Origin: Burkholderia sp. Bp8963
GTDB lineage: Bacteria > Pseudomonadota > Gammaproteobacteria > Burkholderiales > Burkholderiaceae
DNA length: 64,000 bases
Direction: 5' to 3'
Assembly: GCF_003854275.1 (NCBI RefSeq)
Contig: NZ_QTQP01000036.1
Location: 17,199 to 81,198, forward strand
The translations under genes were made by a program, and so were the position numbers. Below are positions 35,492-44,143 of this stretch, piece after piece (within the stretch, counting starts at the first letter, position 1; every line of letters begins with the position of its first letter). The notes beneath the pieces are model-generated. The model was not told the DNA's origin. It made no database searches and saw nothing but the letters and a program-made list of their open reading frames with translations.

Positions 35492-37786
35492 ATGGTTACG
35501 ACACACAATCTCGGTTTCCCGCGCATCGGCGCAAAACGTGAACTCAAGTTCGGTCTCGAACGCTACTGGAAAGGCGAATCGTCGCGCGACGAACTGCAGG
35601 CGCTCGGCGTGCAGTTGCGCGCGCGCCACTGGGACCACCAGAAGGATCTGGATCTCGCCCCGGTCGGCGATTTCGCGTTCTACGACCAGGTGCTCGACAT
35701 GAGCTTCACGCTCGGCAACCTGCCGAAGCGTGTGCAGGACTTCCACGGCGACCCGCTCGACAACTACTTCCGCGTCGCGCGCGGCCGCTCGGCGCAATCG
35801 GCCGAAGAACACGCGGCATGCTGCGGCGGCGTCGCGGCAGGCGAAATGACGAAGTGGTATGACACGAACTATCACTACATCGTGCCGGAATTCCACGCCG
35901 ACACGAACTTCTCGCTCAACCCGTCACGGCTGCTGCAGCAGCTCGCGGAAGCCCAGGCCCGCGGCGTGAACGCGAAGCCGGTGATCATCGGCCCGGTCAC
36001 GTACCTGTGGCTCGGCAAGGCGAAGGACGATTCCGACCGCCTCGCGCTGCTGCCGAAGCTGTTGCCCGTATATGGCGCGCTGCTGGACACGCTGACCGCG
36101 CAGGGCGTCGAATGGGTGCAGATCGACGAGCCGGCGCTCGTGACGGAACTCGACGCCGCATGGCAGGACGCGTTCCGGACTGCCTACGAGGCACTCGAAA
36201 CGCGGCGGATCAAGCTGCTGCTCGCGACTTATTTCGGCCAGCTGCAGGATAACCTCGCGCTCGTGCGCTCGCTACGCGTCGACGGCCTGCACATCGACGC
36301 GATCAACGCACGCGGCGAAGTCGACGCGCTCGCTCGCGAACTGGGTGGCGATCAGGTGCTGTCGGTTGGCGCGATCAACGGCCGCAATATCTGGAAGACC
36401 GATCTGGGCGCCGCGCTCGACTGGCTCGAGCCGCTCGCGAAACAGCTCGGCGAGCGACTGTGGCTCGCGCCGTCGTGCTCGCTGCTGCACGTGCCGGTCG
36501 ATCTCGCGAGCGAGGAGAGGCTCGATGCGGAAATCCGTTCCTGGCTCGCGTTCGCACTGCAGAAGCTCGACGAGCTGAAGGTGCTCGCCACCGCGCTGAA
36601 CCAGGGCCGCGATGCCGTCGCCGATGCGCTCGCGGCGAATGCCGCCGCGATCCGCAGCCGCCGCGCATCGCCGCGCGTGAACAACCCGGCCGTCAAGGCC
36701 GCGGTAGGACGCATCACGGCCGCGCTCGGCCAGCGGCAGAGCCCGTACGGCATGCGTGCGCCGAAACAGTCGGCCCGGCTGAACCTGCCGGCCTTCCCGA
36801 CGACGACGATCGGTTCGTTCCCGCAAACGGCCGATATCCGTCAGGCGCGCAGCCAGTTCAAGGCCGGCGCGCTCGACGAAGCCGGCTACCACGGCGCGAT
36901 GCGCGCGGAGATCGAGCGCAGCGTGCGCGAGCAGGAAGCGCTGGGCCTCGACGTGCTCGTGCATGGCGAAGCGGAACGCAACGACATGGTCGAGTACTTC
37001 GGCGAGCAACTCGACGGCTACGCGTTCAGCCAGTTCGGCTGGGTGCAGTCATATGGTTCGCGCTGCGTGAAGCCGCCGATCCTGTTCGGCGACATCAGCC
37101 GCCCGAACGCGATGACGGTCGAATGGATCACGTATGCGCAGTCGCTCACGAACAAGCCGATGAAGGGGATGCTGACCGGCCCCGTGACGATCCTGAACTG
37201 GTCGTTCGTTCGCGACGACCAGCCGCGCTCGGTGTCGTGCTACCAGCTCGCGCTCGCGATCCGCGCAGAAGTGCTCGACCTCGAGAAGGCCGGCGTGCGC
37301 GTGATCCAGATCGACGAGGCCGCGCTGCGCGAAGGGCTGCCGCTGCGCCGTGCGCAATGGGGCGAGTATCTGAAGTGGGCGGTCGAATCGTTCCGCATCA
37401 CCGCGAACGGCGTGCAGGACGACACGCAGATCCACACGCACATGTGCTATTCGGAGTTCAACGACATCATCGCGTCGATCGCGGACATGGACGCCGACGT
37501 GATCACCATCGAGACGTCGCGCTCGGACATGGAATTGCTCGACGCATTCGATAACTTCAAGTACCCGAACGAAATCGGGCCGGGCGTCTATGACATCCAC
37601 TCGCCGAACATCCCGACGCAGGAGCACATCGTCGGCCTCATGAAGAAGGCGTCCGGGCGGATCCCGGCGGAACGCCTGTGGGTGAACCCGGACTGCGGCC
37701 TGAAGACCCGCCAGTGGGCGGAAGTGATTCCGGCGCTGACGAACATGGTGAGCGCGGCGAAGGCACTGCGCAGCCAGCTCGGCTGA
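35492..37786 (+). CDS. metE: Cobalamin-independent methionine synthase
   Basis: This 764-residue enzyme moves a methyl group from methyltetrahydrofolate (polyglutamate) to homocysteine, giving methionine. Both halves of the MetE barrel pair are present (HNLGFPRIGAKRELKFGLERYWKG; TTTIGSFPQTADIRQARSQFKAG). Zinc ligands fall in HTHMCYSEF and NPDCGLKTR; substrate loop IQIDEAALREGLPLR is intact. Two ATGs (35480, 35492) are in frame; the second matches the usual family start. It is likely activated by MetR. Confidence 0.96.
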   Translation: MVTTHNLGFPRIGAKRELKFGLERYWKGESSRDELQALGVQLRARHWDHQKDLDLAPVGDFAFYDQVLDMSFTLGNLPKRVQDFHGDPLDNYFRVARGRSAQSAEEHAACCGGVAAGEMTKWYDTNYHYIVPEFHADTNFSLNPSRLLQQLAEAQARGVNAKPVIIGPVTYLWLGKAKDDSDRLALLPKLLPVYGALLDTLTAQGVEWVQIDEPALVTELDAAWQDAFRTAYEALETRRIKLLLATYFGQLQDNLALVRSLRVDGLHIDAINARGEVDALARELGGDQVLSVGAINGRNIWKTDLGAALDWLEPLAKQLGERLWLAPSCSLLHVPVDLASEERLDAEIRSWLAFALQKLDELKVLATALNQGRDAVADALAANAAAIRSRRASPRVNNPAVKAAVGRITAALGQRQSPYGMRAPKQSARLNLPAFPTTTIGSFPQTADIRQARSQFKAGALDEAGYHGAMRAEIERSVREQEALGLDVLVHGEAERNDMVEYFGEQLDGYAFSQFGWVQSYGSRCVKPPILFGDISRPNAMTVEWITYAQSLTNKPMKGMLTGPVTILNWSFVRDDQPRSVSCYQLALAIRAEVLDLEKAGVRVIQIDEAALREGLPLRRAQWGEYLKWAVESFRITANGVQDDTQIHTHMCYSEFNDIIASIADMDADVITIETSRSDMELLDAFDNFKYPNEIGPGVYDIHSPNIPTQEHIVGLMKKASGRIPAERLWVNPDCGLKTRQWAEVIPALTNMVSAAKALRSQLG

Positions 37787-37877
37787 GCGTTTGCGCTGCC
37801 CGGCGGGCACTGCAAGGTGCCGCTGCATTCGTGCTGCTGCATTCGTGCTGTGTGCGGTGCCCGGGTGAAATGATGAT

Positions 37878-38951
37878 CTACGTGAAGCGCTCCCGCGTTG
37901 CATGTCCGCGCTGGAGCAACGGTGCGTACTCGCGCAAGTCCCGTGGCGCGATGTCGAACGCGCGACGGAATGCCCGCGTAAAGCTCGACGCATCATTGAA
38001 ACCCAAGCCCGAGGCAATGTCCTGTACCTCCATGTGCGGAAAGCGCACGAGTTCATCGGCCGCCATTCGCAGCCTGCGGCTGCGGATATAAGCGGCAAGG
38101 CCACCTTCGTGCTCAAAGATGCGATACACGCTGGCGCGCGACAGATGCAGCGATGCCACCACGCTGTCAGGCGACAATTCCGGATCATGCAGATGCGTTT
38201 CGACATGCCGCCGCACTTGCCCATAGACAGCGGCACGGACCGCCGCGCGACCGTTGCCGGAAAGACCCGCCTGACGGCTGAAAGCTGCGACGACCAGTTC
38301 TACCGCCGTGAGAAAGGACTGGTGCGCTTCCTCCTTGCTCAGCCCGGCGATTTGTCGATTCAGCGCCACCAGATGCTCGATCAGCAAGCGTGTCAAAGGG
38401 GTGGTCGCATGAACCCAGCGGCCATGCAGTGAGGCGGCATCGGGGAGCGATCTTTCCACCAGCGCGCGCGGCACGAAAAGGAGCAGTATCCGGCCATGAA
38501 AACTCCGGACCGTGCACGGCTGATCCATGTCCAGCGCGAGGATACTTGGCGCTTGCGGTACAGGCGGCGCGTCGGGACGCGGCTTGCCGCCCACGAACAG
38601 CCCCGGTTGCCCTTCAAGGAACACGCTGAAGCTGATGTCGCGAATGCTCTCGGTCGAAACCCGGCCCAGCGACCGCACGGCCAGGTTCGGCGCGGTGCGG
38701 AAGTCGAAAAGGCTCAGATTGTCGATCGTGTATCGGGACAGCGAGGCGTCGAACGTATCCTCGGCGCGCTTCGACGGAGGCTGTATGTCGTAGACAGGAC
38801 TCATACGCTCCTGCCAGGCCAGGAAGCTTTGACGGGCGTCGCCCTGGACGCTGAAATTGCTGTGCGCGATGCCGGGCGCAAGCGTCGGCGGCTCGGGCGG
38901 CAACAGCAAGCGACCAGGCGGTACAGTCGTGTGTAGCGGGTAGTCGTTCAT
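37878..38951 (-). CDS. AraC-family regulator
   Basis: This 357-residue regulator has an N-terminal AraC-binding-like domain (about 45–230: FSVQGDARQSFLAWQERMSPVYDIQPPS, ISFSVFLEGQPGLFVGG) and a C-terminal AraC HTH (about 250–350: LSPDSVVASLHLSRASVYRIFEHEGG, VQDIASGLGFNDASSFTRAFRRAFDIAPRDLREY). It converges with metE. Beside it is a truncated copy of a similar N-terminal domain and an SDR gene, which regulators of this type often control. Confidence 0.9.
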   Translation of the reverse strand: MNDYPLHTTVPPGRLLLPPEPPTLAPGIAHSNFSVQGDARQSFLAWQERMSPVYDIQPPSKRAEDTFDASLSRYTIDNLSLFDFRTAPNLAVRSLGRVSTESIRDISFSVFLEGQPGLFVGGKPRPDAPPVPQAPSILALDMDQPCTVRSFHGRILLLFVPRALVERSLPDAASLHGRWVHATTPLTRLLIEHLVALNRQIAGLSKEEAHQSFLTAVELVVAAFSRQAGLSGNGRAAVRAAVYGQVRRHVETHLHDPELSPDSVVASLHLSRASVYRIFEHEGGLAAYIRSRRLRMAADELVRFPHMEVQDIASGLGFNDASSFTRAFRRAFDIAPRDLREYAPLLQRGHATRERFT

Positions 38952-38989
38952 GGGAGTGCCTGTCGCTGATTTTGGTCCAGTCTGAATCC

Positions 38990-39399
38990 GTCCCGTGCGG
39001 TGGAACGAAATCAACCGCGAGGATGCCGACATCGAGTGGGGCGTCCGCGCGCCTCCCCGGGCCGGTAACGAGCGTCGCGGCGTCGCCGTCCGTCACGATA
39101 TGGACGGCAATGGATCGTGCGTTGTCCTGCGAGATCCGGCCGATCGTGCGCTCGAGGGTCAACTCATCGGTGTACGCGACAGCAAACAGAAATTCCCCGA
39201 GCCAATACGTGTCGATCGCCTCGCGAAAAGGCCGCTCGATTTGCGCACGCGTCGGCACGACATCCATGACCTGGCCGATACGCTCGCGCCATTCCAGCAG
39301 TTGTCGGTGCACAGGTTCCGTCTGCACATCGAAAGGAATGTGAATGATCCTGCTCCGGGACTCCGGGCTTGCGCCGAGACGGCTTCGGCCATGCCGCAT
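38990..39399 (-). pseudogene. Truncated AraC-family regulator (N-terminal half)
   Basis: The frame encodes an AraC-binding-like domain parallel to that of the intact neighbour (FDVQTEPVHRQLLEWRERIGQVMDVVPTRAQIERPF; ISQDNARSIAVHIVTDGDAATLVTGPGRRADAP) and then loses homology after VDFVPPHG, right where the intact gene begins. No HTH follows. It looks like the remnant of a tandem paralogue deleted from its middle onward. Confidence 0.75.
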
Positions 39400-39735
39400 G
39401 CGGGCCACCTTGGAAAGGTCGGGGAGAAACGATTTTACCGGGAAATGTGGCAAGAAAATTAACGCGAGCTCGGGACCGAGCTGGTCGGTCAGCAACGCAA
39501 GCGTCAGAGGCGGAGGTGGCAAGGCGATGCCGGGTTTCTCGCTCCGAGCATTGATACGACAACCAGGCTCTCCGCAAAAACGACTGAGTGGCGCTTTTTG
39601 AGGGTTATACGACCTTTGAGCCATTCGCTTCACGTTCCATACTTCGTGTGGAAGATCAAGCCGGGAAGAGCGCACAAACGCGATTGCGTTTTGAACTTTT
39701 GGCCTGATCAATCACCACGTAGAGAGGAACAAGCG
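39400..39735. other. Gap between AraC remnant and SDR
   Basis: 336 bp with no gene I can support. It probably holds the SDR promoter; GAGAGGAAC just before 39736 is its ribosome site. The AraC-remnant frame stays open here but without recognised domain sequence. Confidence 0.4.
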
Positions 39736-40255
39736 ATGAGGCTTAAGAACAAGTCAGCTTTGATCACGGGTGGTACCAGTGGCATCGGTCTTGCAACCGC
39801 GAAGCTGTTCATTGCAGAAGGCGCCCGAGTAGCGGTTACGGGGCGCGATGATGCCGTGTTCGAGCGGGTGAAGGCCGAGCTTGGCGAGAATGCGGTCGTT
39901 CTCAAGGGCGACGTACGTTCGATCAAGGACATGCGAGCGATTGCCGCTGAGGTAAAGGAGACGTTCGACGGCCTGGATGTCGTGTTCGCCAACGCTGGCT
40001 GGGCTTTCCCGTCCCCAGTCAACGACATCGACGACGAACTCTATGGCGAGATCATGGACATCAACGTCAAGGGCGTGGTGTTCACGCTTCAAGCGGTGCT
40101 GCCGGACTTGCGAGAGGGCGCCTCAGTCATTCTCAATACATCATTCGTCGCGCAGACCGGCAAGCATGGCATTTCGTTGACTGCGACGGCGACGGCCGCC
40201 GTGCGATCGCTTGCCCGCAGTTGGTCCTACGAGTTTCTCGACCGGAAAATCCGCT
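39736..40255 (+). pseudogene. Truncated short-chain dehydrogenase/reductase
   Basis: About 173 residues of an SDR: GGTSGIG nucleotide loop, AGWAFPS after the NAG strand, and ILNTSFVAQ before the active-site helix. The position of YxxxK reads TATAT (SLTATATAAVRSLARS), so no catalytic Lys is seen. Homology ends at DRKIR; the open frame runs to 40566 but the rest is antisense of a GlxA remnant. It is a fusion by deletion, and probably inactive. Confidence 0.75.
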
Positions 40256-40562
40256 TGTCGCCCTCGACCCTGGTGCGAGGGAAGCGCGACTGCAATAGAG
40301 CAGCGTATCGCCAATGCGTCGTTGCTCTCAAGCCATCCAGCAAGCCGGTTTCCGCAAGCAGAAACGCCTCCGTACACACGCTTGCCACCCGCGAGGCCGT
40401 GGCGCCCAATTTCCTGGCAGCGGCGATGTTCTCCGATGTCTGCATCGGATCGATGTCACCGCCCACGAAAACGACAGTGTCAAACGTGCGCCTTCCGACC
40501 GGCTTTGTCTCGATCGAAAGGCCGGTATTGCCAGGAACCGGGCCTCCGGACTGCGAGATTAC
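40250..40562 (-). pseudogene. GlxA-family (DJ-1/PfpI–AraC) regulator fragment
   Basis: The minus-strand frame holds the middle of a GlxA-type N-terminal domain: SGGPVPGNTGLSIETKPV, FDTVVFVGG, SRVASVCTEAFLLAETGLLDGLRATTHWRYAALLQSRFP. It starts abruptly at the transposon end and stops abruptly at the SDR breakpoint; both the N-terminal part and the HTH are missing. The IS element likely took part in the deletion. Confidence 0.75.
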
Positions 40563-40700
40563 TTGACGTTCTCCGCTGCCTAAAGGGAGCGGATTCCCAC
40601 GACTGGCGATGCACGTCCGCATCGGAGAATGTTCAACGCAGCGTTGGTATCACGATCATGTTCGACACCACAGTTACTGCAGGTCCATTCCCTTATTCGC
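40563..40700 (-). ncRNA. Predicted omega RNA region of TnpB copy 1
   Basis: In TnpB elements the guide RNA covers the end of tnpB and the element end, with the flanking DNA as guide. Here this would be the last ~120 bp of tnpB plus the end hairpin; the guide would begin GTAATCTCGCAGTCCGG. Position is inferred from family biology and the end hairpin; the 5' limit is not visible. Confidence 0.5.
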
Positions 40701-41641
40701 AGTCCCGCGATACCTTTCGGCCGCGTCGTGCTGTCTTTCGATCCGCACGACGAACAGGACTGGGTCGAACCGCTTTCGTCCACTTCCACGAACGTGGCTC
40801 CGTGCGCCATCGCCTTGTAACGGAGCTTGTCCCGGAAGGACGACCAGGCTGCGTCGTAGACGCTCTTCGCCAGCCTGGTTCTGGCGAGTTTCGCGGCGGA
40901 CACGTTGCCGACCGCGATGTAATCAAAGCGCCGCACCAGCTCGAGCGCGCGCTTGTGCTGGAAATCGGCGCGGGCATTCGCCACCTTGGCGTGCAGCTTC
41001 GCGATATGCCGCTTGTGCTTGCGCGCCCGCTGCGCCTTCGCCAGCTTGTCGGCCGCGAGTCGGCCGAACCGGTCATTCGGCAGCTTCTCGCCGGTCGACA
41101 GTGTGGCGAAGTCTTTCAGACCGAGATCGATGCCGACGCCGGAGCGAATCGGGCGCGCCGGAACATCGGGCAGCTCGATCACGATGTTGAGGAACCAGTT
41201 GCCGCGCGCGTCTTGCGCAAAATTGGTTCCGTCCTTGATCTTGCCGTCGGGAAGCGGGCGGCTGTTGAAGACGCGGAAGGTGTTGCCGGCGAAGCGGAAC
41301 GCGTCGCCCTCGCGTTTCAGGTCGCGGCCCTTCAGCGGCACCCAGCCCAGCGATTTCCTGCCGCGATAGCGCAGGTAAGGACGACGGTGCTGGCTGCGCG
41401 ACTTCGCGTATTGCTCGCAGGTCGCATTGATCGTGCCGGAGTGAATGCCAAGCTCCTTGCTGCTGCCGGTCGTCAGCACATTCAGGTCGAAACCCGTCGG
41501 CCACTTTTTGTTCCACTTGAGCGCGTGTTTTTGCGTGTCATTGCAGAAGTTCCAGACGTAGTTCACCGCGCGGCTCTGCTGGTTCAGCAAGCCGTTGAGC
41601 GACTTCACGCGATAGCGGTAGACAAGGATCATGCCGGTCAT
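40580..41641 (-). CDS. tnpB: TnpB RNA-guided nuclease (OrfB), RuvC-II variant
   Basis: This 353-residue protein has the TnpB layout: N-terminal YRYRVK start, helical region, RuvC-I D172 (GVGIDLGLKDFATLS), zinc finger C296/C299 and C321/C324 (CSSCG, CSNCG) and RuvC-III acid residue(s) D329/D331 (DRDTNAALNIL). The usual RuvC-II glutamate site reads IAVGNVSAAKL, with G245 where E is expected; E286 and E289 (FVEVDESGSTQ) lie nearby and might take its place. Start ATG 41641; another ATG lies three codons later. No transposase accompanies it. Confidence 0.9.
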   Translation of the reverse strand: MTGMILVYRYRVKSLNGLLNQQSRAVNYVWNFCNDTQKHALKWNKKWPTGFDLNVLTTGSSKELGIHSGTINATCEQYAKSRSQHRRPYLRYRGRKSLGWVPLKGRDLKREGDAFRFAGNTFRVFNSRPLPDGKIKDGTNFAQDARGNWFLNIVIELPDVPARPIRSGVGIDLGLKDFATLSTGEKLPNDRFGRLAADKLAKAQRARKHKRHIAKLHAKVANARADFQHKRALELVRRFDYIAVGNVSAAKLARTRLAKSVYDAAWSSFRDKLRYKAMAHGATFVEVDESGSTQSCSSCGSKDSTTRPKGIAGLRIREWTCSNCGVEHDRDTNAALNILRCGRASPVVGIRSL

Positions 41642-41682
41642 TCTAACGAAGGAATGCCGCCTGTCGGCGGTGCTCCTTTCCT

Positions 41683-41702
41683 CCTCGCCATCAATGGCGA
41701 GG
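41683..41702. repeat. Hairpin at the left end of the TnpB element
   Basis: CCTCGCCA / TGGCGAGG, a perfect 8-bp stem with a 4-nt loop, 42 bp upstream of tnpB. Subterminal hairpins are the ends recognised in IS605-type elements. Confidence 0.7.
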
Positions 41703-42029
41703 TCTCCCGGAGCAACTGATGATTTCTTCGCCGACCGGCGTCAGCGTACAACCGCCGCCGCTGTGCCCGCCTTGCTCCGATACGGTCGCGGGCGAAGTCA
41801 GCGAACGGTTCAGCTCGTCGATCAGCAGCCAGGCCCGACGGTACGACATGCCGAGGCTGCGTGCGGCCGCCGAAATCGAACCGTGCTCGCGCACGGCTTC
41901 AAGCAGCGACACCTTGCCGGGCCCGACCGCGACCGTGTCGCCCTTGCGGATGCGCATGCGGAAACTGACCTGGGGGGCGTCGATCGCGGGCCGCGTCGCG
42001 GCGGTGGTGGGCTTCGTCACGCTCGTCAC
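41691..42029 (-). pseudogene. ModE-type HTH regulator, C-terminus cut by the IS
   Basis: 112 residues of the ModE winged-helix domain (ISFRMRIRKGDTVAVGPGKVSLLEAVREHGSISAAARSLGMSYRRAWLLIDELNR; LTPVGEEII). The sequence after GEEIIS is supplied by the insertion element, including the stop. Loss is only the last ~20 residues of the one-domain form, so DNA binding may remain. A GTG start overlaps the molbindin stop (GTGA). Confidence 0.75.
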
Positions 42030-42451
42030 TCGACCCCGACGATCACGCTCGACGCCTTGAAGATGGCCGTTGCCGCGTTGCCGCTGGCGAGCCCGAGCCG
42101 CTCGACACTGTCGTTGGTCACGATCGCGACGATCTGCGCGCCGCCTGCCGCGGTGATCGCGACTTCCGCGTTGACGGCCCCCTTCGTGACCGACGACACC
42201 GTGCCTGCGATGCAGTTGCGGGCCGAAACCTTGCTGCCGTCGACGTCGACCATCACGACGACCGACGACGCCTTGACCAGCGCGAACGCGGCGGAGCCGG
42301 TCGCGAGCCCGAGGGACGCGGCGCTGCCGTGCGTGATGATGGCGACGATCTCGAGGCCGTTCTGCGTGCGAAGCGTGACTTCGTCGTTGACGGCGCCGGC
42401 CTTGACGGCCGCGACCTGTCCGACGAAATGATTACGGGCGCTGGTTCGCAT
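42026..42451 (-). CDS. Di-molbindin (Mop, two TOBE domains)
   Basis: This 141-residue protein has two Mop/TOBE domains in tandem: residues about 1–68 (RNHFVGQVAAVKAGAVNDEVTLRT) and about 73–138 (RNCIAGTVSSVTKGAVNAEVAIT), each ending in an ASSVxVxV strand. It binds molybdate or tungstate in a cytosolic ring. The ATG at 42451 has a purine-rich leader. It overlaps the modE-like HTH gene by 4 bp, so the two together replace a full-length ModE. Confidence 0.9.
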   Translation of the reverse strand: MRTSARNHFVGQVAAVKAGAVNDEVTLRTQNGLEIVAIITHGSAASLGLATGSAAFALVKASSVVVMVDVDGSKVSARNCIAGTVSSVTKGAVNAEVAITAAGGAQIVAIVTNDSVERLGLASGNAATAIFKASSVIVGVE

Positions 42452-42643
42452 GTTGAATCTCCGCTGTGGATGCCGCTGCCCGACGGGCAGCGGTGAGTGA
42501 ATAGAGTGCGTGGGCCAGTTTATCGCCATTGAATGCGGCCGGCCGCATGCGAATGCTATGCCGCGAATCAGGAAATATCCAACGAAATGCGCGGGTCGGA
42601 GCAAAGCGACCGTCGTGTATCGATCGCTATGACGCAGTGTCGC

Positions 42644-44143
42644 TCACTCGTGTGCAGCGGGATTCGTCGCAGCATTCGCCGCCTGCGGCGGCGCGTTCTG
42701 CGCGGCCGGCGCCGCATCCGTGTCCCACCCGCCGCCGAGTGCGAGAAACAGCCGCACCTGGTCGGCCGCGACCTGCCCCTCGGCCGCCGCGACCTGCGCG
42801 TGCACGCTCGTCAGCGTGCGGGTCGCATCGAGATCGGAGATGAACGATTCGCGGCCGGCCAGGTAAAGCCGGTGCGTTTCGTCAGCCGAATTCCGCGCCG
42901 ATTCGTAGGCCGTGCGCAGCGCGTCCGTGCGCTGCGTGTCGGCCGCGTAGGTGGCGAGGGCCGACTGCGTTTCGCGCAGCGCGCTCAGCACGACCCCATC
43001 GAAATGCGCGAGCGCGCCGCCCGTCGCGGCCTCGGCCTCGCGCACGCGCGCGCGCTGGCCGTTGACCGGGAACGTCCAGCTGATCAGTGGTCCGAACGAC
43101 CAGCGGTTGGTGGTCGGCGAGAACAGGTCGCCGGCGAGGCCGGTCGTGCCGGCCGATGCGCCGATGCTGATCGACGGGTACAGCGCACCTGTTGCGACGC
43201 CGATCCGCGCGGTGGACGCGGCCAGCTGCCGCTCCGCTTCGCGCACGTCGGGGCGGCGGCGCAGCAGCGCGGCGCCGTCGCCGATCGGAATCGGCTGGCG
43301 CAACTGCGGCAGGCGCTCGCACGTGGCGACCGCTTTCGGCAGGTCGGCGGGCGCGCGCGCGAGCAGGGCGGCGAGCTGGTATTGCGCGACCTTGCGGCGG
43401 CCTTCGAAACGCGGGATGTCGGCGGCGAGCGTGCGTACCTGCGTGACGCCGCGCGTCACGTCGCTCTGGTTGCCGCGCCCCGCGTCGCGCAACCGCTGGG
43501 ACATCGCGACGCGCTGCTTCTGCAGTGCAAGCGACTCCTTCGCGATCGCCAGCTCGTCGCCGGCCGAGCACGCTTCGACATACGCGCGCACGACGTCCGC
43601 GACAACCGTGATGCGGGCGAGGTCACCGGCGGCCCTGGCGGCGTCGCTGTCCGCGCGCGCGGCTTCGACGCCACGCCGCAGCTTGCCGAACAGGTCGAAT
43701 TCATACGAGACGTTGATGCCGAGCGTGCCTTCGTTCACGACCGGCAGCTTGTTCTCGAGCAGAAATTGCTCGGCCGATTCCTGTGCGCGCTGCACCGCGC
43801 CTTCCGCACGGCCGGAGAACCCGCCCTGTGCATTCGCGACGTCGATCGCCGCACGCGAGCGTGCGAGGTTCGCGGCCGCGACGCGCAGGTCGGTGTTCGA
43901 TTTCAGCGCGCTCTGCACCAGTTCGCTGAGGACCGGGTCGTCGTACAGCTGCCACCAGTTGCCGGGCACGGCGTCGTGCGAAACGAGCGTGCCGTTCGCA
44001 CCGTCGAGCGCGCCGTTCGCAAGCGGCGCGTTCACGTACGCCTGCTGCGGCAGATGGTAGTCGGGGCCGACCGACTTGCAGGCGCCGAGCGCGAGGGCAA
44101 GCGGCGCGAGCGCCGCCGCGAGCCGGATGCCGTGCCGCGTCAT
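42644..44143 (-). CDS. Outer-membrane factor lipoprotein (NodT/OprM family)
   Basis: This 499-residue TolC-like lipoprotein has a lipobox (LALGACKSVGPDY) and two OEP repeats (ALKSNTDLRVAAANLARSRAAIDVANA; RRRPDVREAERQLAASTARIGVATGALYPSISIG). It should form the outer-membrane channel for the adaptor beside it. Its start overlaps the end of the hlyD gene by 4 bp (ATGA). An Ala/Pro/Asn-rich C-terminal tail is present. Confidence 0.94.
   Translation of the reverse strand: MTRHGIRLAAALAPLALALGACKSVGPDYHLPQQAYVNAPLANGALDGANGTLVSHDAVPGNWWQLYDDPVLSELVQSALKSNTDLRVAAANLARSRAAIDVANAQGGFSGRAEGAVQRAQESAEQFLLENKLPVVNEGTLGINVSYEFDLFGKLRRGVEAARADSDAARAAGDLARITVVADVVRAYVEACSAGDELAIAKESLALQKQRVAMSQRLRDAGRGNQSDVTRGVTQVRTLAADIPRFEGRRKVAQYQLAALLARAPADLPKAVATCERLPQLRQPIPIGDGAALLRRRPDVREAERQLAASTARIGVATGALYPSISIGASAGTTGLAGDLFSPTTNRWSFGPLISWTFPVNGQRARVREAEAATGGALAHFDGVVLSALRETQSALATYAADTQRTDALRTAYESARNSADETHRLYLAGRESFISDLDATRTLTSVHAQVAAAEGQVAADQVRLFLALGGGWDTDAAPAAQNAPPQAANAATNPAAHE

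Larger units (their letters stand above)
40563..41715 (-). mobile_element. IS605/IS1341-type TnpB-only element, copy 1
   Basis: The element holds tnpB and no tnpA. One end is set by comparison with the second copy: identity begins at TTGACG (40563 and 63684). That end has a hairpin TCCGCT / AGCGGA at 40572–40593 that overlaps the tnpB stop. The other end has an 8-bp hairpin (41683–41702) and lies inside the truncated modE-like gene; its exact limit near 41715 is inferred from where modE sequence stops. Confidence 0.8.

Noticed and set aside
40256..40566. C-terminal 100 residues of the SDR reading frame
   Set aside because: This part is antisense to the GlxA remnant and has no SDR similarity, so it is not a real protein end.
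40563..41715. Complete IS605 with TnpA
   Set aside because: No HUH transposase gene is seen on either strand at the element or near it.
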